From: JAICWP01 sp035252015
GTDB lineage: Bacteria; Acidobacteriota; Terriglobia; Terriglobales; Acidobacteriaceae
Direction of reading: 5' to 3'
Assembly: GCA_035252015.1 (NCBI GenBank)
Contig: DATFDP010000271.1
Coordinates: forward strand, 1-11,919
DNA length: 11,919 bases
Within the stretch, counting starts at the first letter, position 1. Each line of letters begins with the position of its first letter. Below, piece after piece: positions 1-8,849 of this stretch. The notes beneath the pieces are model-generated. The model had not been told where the DNA came from. It ran no database searches and saw only the letters and a program-made list of their open reading frames with translations. A program made the translations under genes and the position numbers.

Positions 1-2993
1 CTCCTGGTCAATATGAGGTGCGGGTCACAAAGGATGGATTTGCGGAAGCCATCCGCAGCGGGATCCGGCTTGTGGTGGGACAGGATGCGAGCGTCAATCT
101 GAGCCTGCGCATCGGGCCGGTGAGCCAGCAAATCAAGGTAACGGAAGATGCTTCGCTAGTGAGCCTGACAACGCAGGACATCTCCGGCCTGGTGGGAGAG
201 AAGCAGGTGAAGGACCTCCCGCTCAACGGGCGCAGCTACGACTTGCTGCTCACTCTCAATCCCGGCATTGTCAACTTCACCTGGGAGAAGACAGGCGGGA
301 TCGGAGTTTCAAATTCCACCACGGGGAATAATTTCGCGGTGTCGGGGAACCGCCCGCAGCAGAACCTGTTCTTGCTGAACGGAGTGGAATACACCGGGGC
401 GGCGGAAAATAACATGCAGCCCGGCGGCGCCAGCCAGCAATTACTGGGTGTGGACGCGGTGCGCGAGTTCAGCGTACTGCGCGACTCTTATGGCGCTGAA
501 TACGGCAAGCATCCCGGCGGGCAGGTGATCATCGCCACCCAGGCAGGGAGCAATCAACTGCACGGAAGCGTGTACGAGTTTTTGCGCAACAATGCACTGG
601 ACGCGCCGAACTATTTCGACCAGGGGTCGGCGCCCCCATTCCAGCGCAACCAGTTCGGCGCGGCCCTGGGTGGTCCCATTCAAACTGACAAGACGTTTCT
701 CTTCGGCAACTACGAGGGGCTGCGCCAGCGCTTGCACCAGACATCGGCGGCCTTTGTGCCCGATGCCGCCTCACGGGCGGCCGCAGCGCCTAGTGTTCGG
801 CCCCTGCTGAATCTGTGGCCGGTTGCTCCCACCGGGGCGCCAGATTTCAACGGCATTGCGCAGGTGTTCAGCAGTCCCTTGCAAACCATTCGCGAGGATT
901 TCGGCACGCTGCGGCTGGACCGGGTTATCTCCGAACGCGACTCGCTGGGCGTGGTGTACACCGTGGATGATGGTGACGATTTGACGGCTACCACGCTCGA
1001 TTCCTACAGCACGGACGCCCTTACGCTTCGCGAACAGGTGTTCAGCCTGGATGAGACGCACTCGTTTTCGGCGTCTACTGTAAATGTGGCACGCTTAGGT
1101 TTTTCCCGCGCGGGCTACTTCTTCACCGGCGAACCGACTCCCGGCACGCCGGCGGCCAGCGTGCCCGGCTTCTTGCTGGGACATCCGGTAGGGGCGGTGG
1201 TGGTTGGGGGCAGCGCTGCCTCCAATCCGCAGGCACAGATTGGGCTGGCCGGCAGCAACAACGGCAGCAATCTGCGGGTGGCTCGCAATCTCTACACGTT
1301 TGAAGATCGCGTGGCGCTGACCCGCGGCCGCCACCAATTCACCCTGGGAGTGTGGCTGCAGCCCTTCCAGTCCAACGAGACTCTGGCGCTCAGCCAATAC
1401 GGGCAAGCCACCTTCGCCAGCCTGCAGACGTTCCTACAGGGGAAAACGGCAAGTTTTCTCTACGACCCTTCACCGACGGAAATGAACTGGCGCTCGCTTT
1501 TGGGCGCCTGGTACGGCGAAGATGCGATTCGCATCACGCCCTCGCTGATGTTGTCTCTTGGGTTCCGCGCCGAATTCACCACCGGCTGGAACGAAGCCCA
1601 TAGCCGGGCCGCGAACTTTATGTTCAATGATGGGGTCATCTCGAGCAAGCCGGTTGTAGGAGATTCGCTGTTCACAGTTAATCACGCCAGGTTCCTGCCT
1701 CAACCACGGCTGGGGCTAGCCTGGAGTCCGTTCAGCAGGAAGACCGTCTTTCGCGCCGGCTTTGGAATGTACAACGACCTGCAGGATGCCCTGGGGTACC
1801 GCGCGGACCAGAACCCACCGTTTAATCCAACCTACAGCATCGCGTCTCTGCCCGTGTCATCGCTTCCCCTGGATCCCGCTGCTCCCGTGTCGCCTAAAGC
1901 CAAGATCATTGCTGGAGGAGTCCAGCCGGATTTGAAGACACCGACTCTGATTTCCTGGTCATTGCGAGTCGAACAGGAACTCTCACCCAACACCGGCTTG
2001 ATTGTGGGCTATGTCGGAAGCCACGGCTATCACGAAATCATCGGCGTTGACGCCAACGGGCCAGTCCCCACGATCTGCCCGGCCGCACCGTGCCCAGCCA
2101 GATTTCCTGCCAATTTCCCTGGGGCGCTGGCCAGTGCTCCCGTTCCCGCGGGTACCTTCTACATTCCGGCAGGCACGCCCAAGGCGAATCCCAATCTGGC
2201 GAACACCTGGACGTGGTTCTCGCGCGGCGACAGCAATTACAACGCGCTTCAGGTTGACGTGAACCGCCGCTTCAGCCGCGGCTTTTGCCTGCGGGGCGTC
2301 TATACCTGGTCGAAGGCGCTGGATACAGGGGATTCGCTGAATGGAACGGCAGCAGCGAACGCGCCAGGACTGGTATCGAACCCCTTTGATCTACACGCGG
2401 ACTACGGACTGGCCACCTACGATGTAAGGCATATTGCGGCAATTAACAGCGTCTACCAGTTGCCGTTCGGGCGGGGTCACGCGCTGGGCGGGGGTTTGGA
2501 GGGCTGGCGCAGTGCTCTGGCTAGCGGCTGGTCGGTGAACAGCATAGTCACCCTGCAGTCGGGTTTTCCTTTTACCCCGCAGCTCAGCTATAACCCATCG
2601 AACAATGGAGACACGCGCAATCCGGTGCGACCGTTCGTGAACCCCGATTTCACGGGCCCGGTGGTACTTGGCCGGCCCAGCCAGTGGTTCAACCCTAATG
2701 CCTTTCTGGCGCCGCCGCTCAACAGCGGCTTTTACGGCAACCTGGGCCGGGACAGTCTGATCGGCCCCGGCCTGGCGACGTGGGATTTTTCCGTGCTGAA
2801 AGAGACGGCACTCCGGGAACGGCTGGCCTTGCAATTCCGCGCCGAATTTTTCAATCTGCTCAACCGCGCCAATTTCAATACACCGAATCTGATTGCCTTC
2901 ACGCCCTCGGGCGTCTCGGGCACGGCGGGAGCAATCAGCAGCACCTCCACCACTTCGCGGCAGGTTCAATTCGGCTTAAAACTGATCTGGTAG
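1..2993 (+). CDS. TonB-dependent receptor, Oar-like, 5'-truncated by window edge
   Basis: Outer-membrane receptor of the large acidobacterial TonB-dependent family, predicted to import an unknown ligand (often glycans or peptides) using TonB/ExbBD energy. The reading frame is open from base 3, upstream of the first possible start (GTG at 18), so the true N-terminus with its signal peptide is missing. The first visible residues, PGQYEVRVTKDGF, read as the end of a CarboxypepD_reg beta-sandwich. Counting from base 18, a plug-like segment follows near residues 55-180 (VKDLPLNGRSYDLLLTLNPG, then FLLNGVEYTG and YGAEYGKHPGGQ). The remainder is barrel-like, with repeated aromatic strand patterns and an N-L-L-N-R-A-N-F-N motif near the end. 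The C-terminus FGLKLIW finishes on an aromatic residue, as outer-membrane barrels do. About 990 residues are visible, in keeping with this family's usual 1000-1200. Family assignment is firm; the substrate cannot be told. Confidence 0.93.
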   Translation, partial: PGQYEVRVTKDGFAEAIRSGIRLVVGQDASVNLSLRIGPVSQQIKVTEDASLVSLTTQDISGLVGEKQVKDLPLNGRSYDLLLTLNPGIVNFTWEKTGGIGVSNSTTGNNFAVSGNRPQQNLFLLNGVEYTGAAENNMQPGGASQQLLGVDAVREFSVLRDSYGAEYGKHPGGQVIIATQAGSNQLHGSVYEFLRNNALDAPNYFDQGSAPPFQRNQFGAALGGPIQTDKTFLFGNYEGLRQRLHQTSAAFVPDAASRAAAAPSVRPLLNLWPVAPTGAPDFNGIAQVFSSPLQTIREDFGTLRLDRVISERDSLGVVYTVDDGDDLTATTLDSYSTDALTLREQVFSLDETHSFSASTVNVARLGFSRAGYFFTGEPTPGTPAASVPGFLLGHPVGAVVVGGSAASNPQAQIGLAGSNNGSNLRVARNLYTFEDRVALTRGRHQFTLGVWLQPFQSNETLALSQYGQATFASLQTFLQGKTASFLYDPSPTEMNWRSLLGAWYGEDAIRITPSLMLSLGFRAEFTTGWNEAHSRAANFMFNDGVISSKPVVGDSLFTVNHARFLPQPRLGLAWSPFSRKTVFRAGFGMYNDLQDALGYRADQNPPFNPTYSIASLPVSSLPLDPAAPVSPKAKIIAGGVQPDLKTPTLISWSLRVEQELSPNTGLIVGYVGSHGYHEIIGVDANGPVPTICPAAPCPARFPANFPGALASAPVPAGTFYIPAGTPKANPNLANTWTWFSRGDSNYNALQVDVNRRFSRGFCLRGVYTWSKALDTGDSLNGTAAANAPGLVSNPFDLHADYGLATYDVRHIAAINSVYQLPFGRGHALGGGLEGWRSALASGWSVNSIVTLQSGFPFTPQLSYNPSNNGDTRNPVRPFVNPDFTGPVVLGRPSQWFNPNAFLAPPLNSGFYGNLGRDSLIGPGLATWDFSVLKETALRERLALQFRAEFFNLLNRANFNTPNLIAFTPSGVSGTAGAISSTSTTSRQVQFGLKLIW

Positions 2994-3030
2994 CAATCTC
3001 CCTGAAGGCACTACTGGCAACCACGACGCA

Positions 3031-3078
3031 GGCCAGCGCGTCTGGCCCCTTAGGAATTGAGATTCGTTAAGGGGGGCC
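3031..3078 (+). promoter_or_regulatory. possible RNA switch hiding the ribosome binding site of the next gene
   Basis: Between the receptor and the next gene two overlapping stems can form. Stem A is GGCCAG (3031-3036) with CTGGCC (3042-3047), loop of five. Stem B is CCCCTTA (3046-3052) with TAAGGGG (3068-3074). Stem B uses the purine-rich ribosome binding site just upstream of the ATG at 3081, and it overlaps stem A by two bases, so the two may compete. Stem A has no U-run after it, so it is not a classical terminator. The pairing is seen directly; a regulatory role is inference. Confidence 0.3.
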
Positions 3079-3080
3079 AA

Positions 3081-3437
3081 ATGAAGCCAGCTTTTGAAGA
3101 GCACCGGGTGGACCAGGCGCTGGAGAAGATTGCGGAGGTGATTCACCAGCAGAGCGGGGGTTATGGAGCGCCATCGTGGGCGGAAGCGCACGGGAAAGAC
3201 GTGGTTGAGGCGCTGGAGCAGCTGGAAGAGCGCATGCGGGCGCGCAATCTGAGTTTGCAGCAGGGAGGGTTTCCAACGGCCATCTACGCGTCCCGGGAGC
3301 TAAGGAAATATCTGGCGGGCGGCAAGAGCGATATTGCCAATAGGGACGGGGCGGAAGTCTTCTATCGTGTGCTGGTGAACCTGATCGAGGAACTGCGGTC
3401 ACTGGATCAGAAACTGGCCCGGGAAGAAGCGGCCTAA
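3081..3437 (+). CDS. hypothetical small helical protein (118 aa)
   Basis: I do not recognise this family. The ATG at 3081 is chosen over the upstream TTG at 3057 because a run of six G lies four bases before it. The product is soluble, with no signal peptide or membrane segment. It is rich in Glu, Arg, Leu and Ala in helical patterns: VDQALEKIAEVI at the N-terminus, a middle helix VVEALEQLEERMRARNL, and a C-terminal amphipathic helix FYRVLVNLIEELRSLDQKLAREE, suggesting a small alpha-helical bundle or a dimerising protein. It follows the receptor on the same strand after 87 bases and may be co-transcribed with it. Codon use resembles that of the neighbouring core genes. No function can be assigned. 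Confidence 0.75.
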   Translation: MKPAFEEHRVDQALEKIAEVIHQQSGGYGAPSWAEAHGKDVVEALEQLEERMRARNLSLQQGGFPTAIYASRELRKYLAGGKSDIANRDGAEVFYRVLVNLIEELRSLDQKLAREEAA

Positions 3438-3450
3438 GTCCGATGCGGAC
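3438..3450. other. small hairpin directly after the 118-aa gene
   Basis: GTCCG-ATG-CGGAC begins on the base after the TAA of the preceding gene. A five-pair stem with a three-base loop may help end or protect the transcript, but no T-run follows on either strand, so it is not a convincing intrinsic terminator. It lies between convergent genes. Confidence 0.25.
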
Positions 3451-3503
3451 CCGCAGCGGCCGAGGCTGTGCTTAAGTATGGTGAAGTGAGAGTAAAGAAA
3501 GGC

Positions 3504-3734
3504 TCAGAGGTTGCTATCCACCTTGAAGCCCCACGCTTGCAGCAAGGCTGTGGGGACGTACTTGACGTCTTTGTTCTTGCGTACCCATTCCTTCAGGACA
3601 GCAGAACTTTCGTACTGCTCCGGGGAGAGTCCCAGTTGCTTAACCATCTGGTCGAAGGAAGTCGGTGTGGAAGAAGGCACTGCCAGTTGCTCCGGGTTAT
3701 TCCAATTCTTATTTCCGCGAGTCGCCATCGGCAC
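3504..3734 (-). CDS. hypothetical protein, 76 aa
   Basis: I do not recognise this protein. The GTG start at 3734 is preferred: GGGAGGAAT lies upstream with nine bases between GGAGG and the GTG, against fifteen to the internal ATG at 3728. The first 25 residues are polar and probably unstructured (GNKNWNNPEQLAVPSSTPT). A compact helical part follows: FDQMVKQLGLSPEQYESSAVLKEWVRKNKDVKYVPTALLQAWGF. The spacing of conserved-looking aromatics (W, Y, W) suggests a small folded domain. A TATAAT at 3752-3757 (minus strand) sits just upstream as a possible -10 element. The gene converges on the 118-aa gene and is more A/T-rich than its neighbours. The opposite strand is also open but has no ribosome binding site and a less natural composition. 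Confidence 0.6.
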   Translation of the reverse strand: MPMATRGNKNWNNPEQLAVPSSTPTSFDQMVKQLGLSPEQYESSAVLKEWVRKNKDVKYVPTALLQAWGFKVDSNL

Positions 3735-4063
3735 GGGGTTATTCCTCCCGAATTATAGGCCAGCAGGAGGTGTGCAAGTAAGATGCCACGACGATAATAA
3801 AAGAAAATAGCCTGATTTGTGCAATTTGCTGGCGCCCAGCAGTACCGTGCTGCCGAAGCGGATGCCGAAATCTGGTATTTCCTGCTGGAGAATTAACAAT
3901 TATTTGCAATAACGGGGCTGAGGGTCACAATATCCTGTGCTTCCGCGCCCCTTCGTGAAGCAGCGTGGGAGGGAATGCTGAGACACGAAAGTATCGCTCC
4001 CAGTTGAGGAAAGAAGCGGCGCTCGGAAACCAACGAGCGCACGGAAGTTAGTGGAATACTCCC
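3735..4063. other. gene-poor, A/T-rich intergenic stretch with hairpins
   Basis: No convincing gene is seen here. The stretch contains perfect small inverted repeats: TGCTGG-CGC-CCAGCA (3827-3841), TTATT-TGC-AATAA (3900-3912) and GCGCTCG-(8)-CGAGCGC (4019-4040). The last lies 24 bases past the end of the helix-turn-helix gene on the minus strand and could help end its transcript, although no T-run follows. A 25-codon frame (GTG 3819 to TAA 3895) ends AEADAEIWYFLLEN, which reads like a protein tail and might be a gene remnant. Base composition is more A/T-rich than in the flanking core genes. Confidence 0.4.
3752..3757 (-). promoter_or_regulatory. possible -10 element of the 76-aa gene
   Basis: The minus strand reads TATAAT, a perfect -10 match, followed by GGGAGGAAT and the GTG start. 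No good -35 hexamer is visible at 16-18 bases, so this is a partial promoter call. Confidence 0.35.
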
Positions 4064-4342
4064 TTACGACCAGCCTCTGCTGGTTACTTCGGCCAGATTT
4101 TGGGTGAAATCGGATGCGGGAGAGCGCTTGGCGGCGCGCATTTTGGCCACACTCTTCGACCGGCGCTCGGCGCGGCGCAGCGCGGTTATCTCTTCGCCTC
4201 CCGACCAGGCGTCCAGATCCTCCTGGCGGTACTCGATAAAGCGGCCGACGTTGTAGAACTTCGGCCCAGACCCTTTACGCCTCCACAACCGCAACGTCGC
4301 AGGGGAGTATCCGATGTAAGCTGCTGCGAAGCGTGTATCCAT
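4064..4342 (-). CDS. helix-turn-helix DNA-binding protein, excisionase/MerR-like (HTH_17 type), 92 aa
   Basis: Predicted DNA-binding protein of the small winged-helix class found in phage excisionases, AlpA-like activators and MerR-like regulators. Residues 3-24 (RFAAAYIGYSPATLRLWRRKG) match the first helix-turn-helix, and GPKFYNVGRFIEYRQEDLDAW (about 26-46) matches the wing and following helix, with the family's typical Y-R-x-x-D-L-x-x-W ending. The C-terminal half is basic and probably extended (LRRAERRSKSVAKMRAAKRS). The start is ATG at 4342 behind a purine-rich AGAGAAGAAG stretch. It stands alone with no integrase or recombinase in view, so it may be a remnant of a mobile element or a stand-alone regulator. 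The class assignment is firm; the target is unknown. Confidence 0.8.
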   Translation of the reverse strand: MDTRFAAAYIGYSPATLRLWRRKGSGPKFYNVGRFIEYRQEDLDAWSGGEEITALRRAERRSKSVAKMRAAKRSPASDFTQNLAEVTSRGWS

Positions 4343-4669
4343 TCTTCTTCTCTCTTTGGCCAGAGATTACGTCTGGTTGATGTGCTAACAAAACACCGGG
4401 TACTGCAACGAATCCTGCCGGTAAGGGGCGGCAGCATACCACGGCTGTTTTCCCAACGCAAATGAGCCCGAGACCGCTAGCCCGGGAAGAGATTGTTAGC
4501 GTGCGAGTTAACGGATATGGATATAAGATAAATTCTGAGATCGGCGGACGATGCAATTTTCAACACCGCCGCCCACTCACGTTTGCCGTGAACGCATTTT
4601 TCCCGAGAAATGTGGGCCAGCAAGCAATCATTGCGTCACCTTGGGTCAAGCAACTACCATGAAATCGTC
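4343..4669. other. divergent intergenic region upstream of the HTH gene and hutU
   Basis: This stretch separates the minus-strand HTH gene from plus-strand hutU and should hold both promoters. Near the HTH gene is the inverted repeat CCAGA-GATTACG-TCTGG (4360-4376), a possible operator for that protein. A stem CTGCCG-(8)-CGGCAG lies at 4415-4434. An A/T-rich patch at 4507-4535 (GGATATGGATATAAGATAAA) contains TATAAG and TAAGAT, possible -10 elements for hutU, but I find no good -35 at the right distance. No histidine-regulator operator is recognised. No gene is supported here. Confidence 0.4.
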
Positions 4670-6349
<1,680 letters not shown>

Positions 6350-6366
6350 CGCGTAGTTCGAGGTGC

Positions 6367-6669
6367 ATGGATAGAATTGAATTAGGTGAAGTGATTGCCG
6401 AAAGACTCTTGGAAGGCGAGCACGAGGGTCGTTCTATCACCGTTACGGTCAAAGTTGGAAAGCCTGTGCCGGATCCTGATGGCCTCTGGACTTGTCCCTA
6501 CCTTATTTCCTCGCCCATAAAAGAGAAAAGGTTTTACGCCGGGGGCGTGGATTCGGTCCAAGCGCTTTACCTGGCTTTACATATGATCGGTGCTGAGCTT
6601 CGGTCCGTTTACGGCAGACTACAATTACGATGGTATGGGCAAGAGGACCTTGGCTTTCCTGAATTTTGA
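6367..6669 (+). CDS. small DUF6968-like protein between hutU and hutI (100 aa)
   Basis: A soluble 100-residue protein starting 17 bases after hutU. Its pattern is a beta-rich N-terminal half (VIAERLLEGEHEGRSITVTVKVGKPVPDPDGLWTCPYLI), then GGVDSVQALYLALHMIGAEL, a helix with the G-V-D-S-x-Q-A-L motif, and an acidic-aromatic end (GQEDLGFPEF). This layout resembles proteins labelled DUF6968 in bacterial genomes. That is from memory and moderately certain; the function is unknown. It is not a known Hut enzyme. Codon use has visibly more A/T at third positions than hutU or hutI, suggesting later insertion into the operon. A GAGG sits only three bases before the ATG, so translation may depend on coupling with hutU. 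It could also be a small immunity-like or accessory protein. Confidence 0.75.
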   Translation: MDRIELGEVIAERLLEGEHEGRSITVTVKVGKPVPDPDGLWTCPYLISSPIKEKRFYAGGVDSVQALYLALHMIGAELRSVYGRLQLRWYGQEDLGFPEF

Positions 6670-6699
6670 ATGTGCAGTAAGAGGCCACTCTTTCGGAGG

Positions 6700-6759
6700 G
6701 GCGCGGCTTCAGCCGCGCCAATAGTGCCATTTCAGATATTGGGCTTTAGCCCCTGAGGG
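6700..6759. repeat. paired palindromic intergenic repeat (REP-like)
   Basis: Two GC-rich palindromes lie between the 100-aa gene and hutI. The first is GGCGCGGCT-TC-AGCCGCGCC (6700-6719). The second is GGGCT-TT-AGCCC (6741-6752), merging into CCCT-G-AGGG (6751-6759). The form 'gcggcttcagccgc ... gggctttagcccctgaggg' resembles dispersed intergenic repeats that I associate with acidobacterial genomes (from memory). In the transcript both fold into stems and could affect mRNA stability or hutI translation. The right end supplies the TGAGGG that acts as the likely hutI ribosome binding site. Confidence 0.65.
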
Positions 6760-6765
6760 TTGCCT

Positions 6766-8112
6766 TTGAAGGCAGCGCACCACTCCAATAAGGACACCAC
6801 CGCCGCACCTCTCCTTCTGGTAAATATCCGGCAACTGCTAACGCTGCAGGGCGGCTCCACGCCGCGAAGGGGCAGGGAACTGGGCGAACTCTCGATCATT
6901 GAAGACGGGGCGGTACTGTGCGAGGCAGGCAAGATTGTGGCCGTGGGCAGAACCCGCGACGCCCTGCGCGACTCCTGGCTGAAGCGCAAACCAAAAAATC
7001 TGCACGAAATTGACTGTACAGGCAAGGTGGTGCTCCCTGGTTTTGTGGACTCGCACACGCACCCGGTGTTCACAGAGCCGCGCCTGGTGGATTTCGAAAA
7101 GCGAACGGCGGGCGCCAGCTACGAAGAAATTGCAGAGGCGGGCGGCGGCATTCGCTCCAGCGTGGAAGGAGTACGCCGGGCGAGCAGGGAAGAACTGGCG
7201 CAGCACGTGCTGGGCGCCCTGGAGGAGATGGCGTCGCAGGGCTCTACCACAGTGGAGGCCAAATCAGGATACGGCCTGAGCGTGGAAGCCGAGTTGAAAT
7301 CGCTGATGGCGGTGCGCGACGCGGCGGCCCGCTGGCCGGGCACGGTGATTGGCACTCTGCTGGGGGCACACGTGGTGCCGCGTGAGCACCTGCGGCATCC
7401 AGAAAAATATGTGCGTGAAGTTTGTGAGCTGATGATCCCCCAGGCTGCGCGCCAGAAGCTGGCCGAGTTTGTGGATGTGTTCAGCGACCGTGGCGCGTTC
7501 TCGCCGCACGATGCGGAACGTGTCCTGCAGGCAGCGGTGGAAAACGGTCTGGGTACGCGCGTGCATGTGTGCCAGCTCAGCGCCTGCTCCTTGGCGCCGC
7601 TGCTAGCTTCGAAGCCGGCTTCGTTCGATCACCTGGACTTTATCAGCGACGAAGACGTGGAAAGGCTGAGCCGCTTTGAAACGGTGGCCACGCTGGTGCC
7701 GGGCGCTAATTATTTCCTGGGGCTCGACCGCTACCCGCCGGCGCGCCGGCTGATCGAAGGCGGAGCCGCGGTGGCGCTAGCTACGGATTACAATCCCGGC
7801 ACCTCGCCCACCACCAGCATGCCCTTCATACTTTCGCTGGCCTGCACGCATCTGAAAATGAGTCCGGCAGAGGCCATTAGCGCAGCCACAATTAACGGTG
7901 CCTGCGCGCTGGCCCGGCAGGCCGGCAAGGGCAGCATAGAACCAGGCAAGGACGCCGACCTGGCGATGTTCGATGTCGGCGACTATCGCGAAATTGCCTA
8001 TTGGTTCGGGATGAACCGCTGCAGTGCGGTGGTGATTGGGGGAGAAGTGTTGAACGGCAGGTGGTCAGGAGTCAGTAGTCAGCAAGATCCTTCGCACAAA
8101 GGGCACGAGTAA
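6766..8112 (+). CDS. hutI: imidazolonepropionase (EC 3.5.2.7)
   Basis: Third step of histidine degradation: hydrolyses 4-imidazolone-5-propionate to N-formimino-L-glutamate; a metal-dependent amidohydrolase in the cytoplasm. Visible landmarks are GFVDSHTHPVF (metal ligands His97 and His99), AGGGIRSSV, STTVEAKSGYGLS, LGAHVVP, the metal-ligand histidine at 267 in VHVCQLS, DHLDF near 289, and the metal-ligand Asp341 in LATDYNPGTSP. The end KGSIEPGKDADLAMFD is the usual closing beta segment. No ATG lies upstream of the conserved core, so a TTG start is needed. TTG 6766 is favoured because TGAGGG lies six bases before it; TTG 6760 is too close. This gives 448 residues, longer than the usual 400-420 at both ends. 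HVCQ replaces the common HAEQ or HADE, a divergent lineage feature. Confidence 0.95.
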   Translation: MKAAHHSNKDTTAAPLLLVNIRQLLTLQGGSTPRRGRELGELSIIEDGAVLCEAGKIVAVGRTRDALRDSWLKRKPKNLHEIDCTGKVVLPGFVDSHTHPVFTEPRLVDFEKRTAGASYEEIAEAGGGIRSSVEGVRRASREELAQHVLGALEEMASQGSTTVEAKSGYGLSVEAELKSLMAVRDAAARWPGTVIGTLLGAHVVPREHLRHPEKYVREVCELMIPQAARQKLAEFVDVFSDRGAFSPHDAERVLQAAVENGLGTRVHVCQLSACSLAPLLASKPASFDHLDFISDEDVERLSRFETVATLVPGANYFLGLDRYPPARRLIEGGAAVALATDYNPGTSPTTSMPFILSLACTHLKMSPAEAISAATINGACALARQAGKGSIEPGKDADLAMFDVGDYREIAYWFGMNRCSAVVIGGEVLNGRWSGVSSQQDPSHKGHE

Positions 8113-8131
8113 TTGAAGATTGAATCTATGT

Positions 8132-8155
8132 CCTCGTGCGAGGTGTGTAGGCCTA
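8132..8155. terminator. weak hairpins between convergent hutI and membrane-protein gene
   Basis: CCTCG-TG-CGAGG (8132-8143) and the palindrome TAGGCCTA (8148-8155) lie in the 40-base gap between the two convergent stop codons. They could serve as a shared termination zone, but the loops are very short and there is no T-run. Confidence 0.25.
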
Positions 8156-8839
8156 GGAATCTACCGAAGGTTGCGAAGTTGCCAAACCATCGGAGAGCTT
8201 CTTTTTCCTGGCTATCAATGTAGCAGCGGCCGCGAGCCACCAGAGCGCTTGAACTCCTCCGAATGCTGTGACCGCATCAGGCAACCTCAGATGCAATAGA
8301 AAAATGACCCCCAGGGCGGCAAAAACAGCTGCCAGCATCAGCGCCATGTATCCGAACAGCCTGGGAAGCACTGTAGACCTGAGAAGGACAATCCCCAACG
8401 GCAGAAACAGGGCCGGAGCGGCAACCATGAAATACAGGTGCTGAACAGCTGAAATGAGATTGAGGCTCATGGATGGCATCATCGTTGGATCACTATACAG
8501 ACCACTGATATAGAAAGTGATCTCGATGAGACTTACGGTCATCAGGATCGTGGCCCCAAAAAATGTCATCCAACCTGCGATTTGCTGTGTAGCACCTGCC
8601 AGGTGAACAAGAAAGAAAGCGAAGAGCACGATCAGGACCGGGCCAACTGCCTGCATCCAAGCCCCCCACATTATCTTTGTATAGTTTTGCCGCGCAAAAT
8701 TGGCCAGCTCGATAGCCGTCGCTCCAGAACGCGGACCATTGTTGACGGCGAAGGAAAGTCCGAGCAACAGAACTCCGCAGACACCGCTCAGACCACCAAG
8801 AATGCATGCGGATTGTTTAAATCCGAAAATGTTCTGCAC
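8153..8839 (-). CDS. six-helix integral membrane protein (possibly DUF4386-like), 228 aa
   Basis: An inner-membrane protein with six predicted hydrophobic segments at about 11-32, 58-82, 87-115, 128-153, 160-183 and 189-210, and a basic, polar C-terminal tail (RKKKLSDGLATSQPSVDS) probably cytoplasmic. The layout and length recall DUF4386-type proteins, but this is a weak resemblance and no catalytic motif is seen. The GTG at 8839 is the only reasonable start. It lies 10 bases after the stop of the DUF2141 gene, so the two are almost surely co-transcribed and perhaps translationally coupled; the AGGCGG upstream is a poor ribosome binding site. It is the last gene of the operon placed behind the TetR-type operators. 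Confidence 0.8.
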   Translation of the reverse strand: MQNIFGFKQSACILGGLSGVCGVLLLGLSFAVNNGPRSGATAIELANFARQNYTKIMWGAWMQAVGPVLIVLFAFFLVHLAGATQQIAGWMTFFGATILMTVSLIEITFYISGLYSDPTMMPSMSLNLISAVQHLYFMVAAPALFLPLGIVLLRSTVLPRLFGYMALMLAAVFAALGVIFLLHLRLPDAVTAFGGVQALWWLAAAATLIARKKKLSDGLATSQPSVDS

Positions 8840-8849
8840 ATCACACCGC

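Noticed and set aside
2391..2969. Minus-strand frame of 192 codons
   Set aside because: Antisense to the barrel part of the TonB-dependent receptor; arginine-rich composition and no start signal.
3511..3810. Plus-strand frames opposite the 76-aa gene
   Set aside because: No ribosome binding site, and Ser/Cys/Arg-rich composition; the minus-strand gene has a good GGGAGG and a more natural sequence.
4100..4465. Plus-strand frame of 121 codons
   Set aside because: Antisense to the clear helix-turn-helix gene; composition is that of a shadow.
4610..4669. Upstream ATG extending hutU by 20 residues
   Set aside because: The extension is unlike family N-termini, lacks a ribosome binding site, and the ATG at 4670 gives the usual length.
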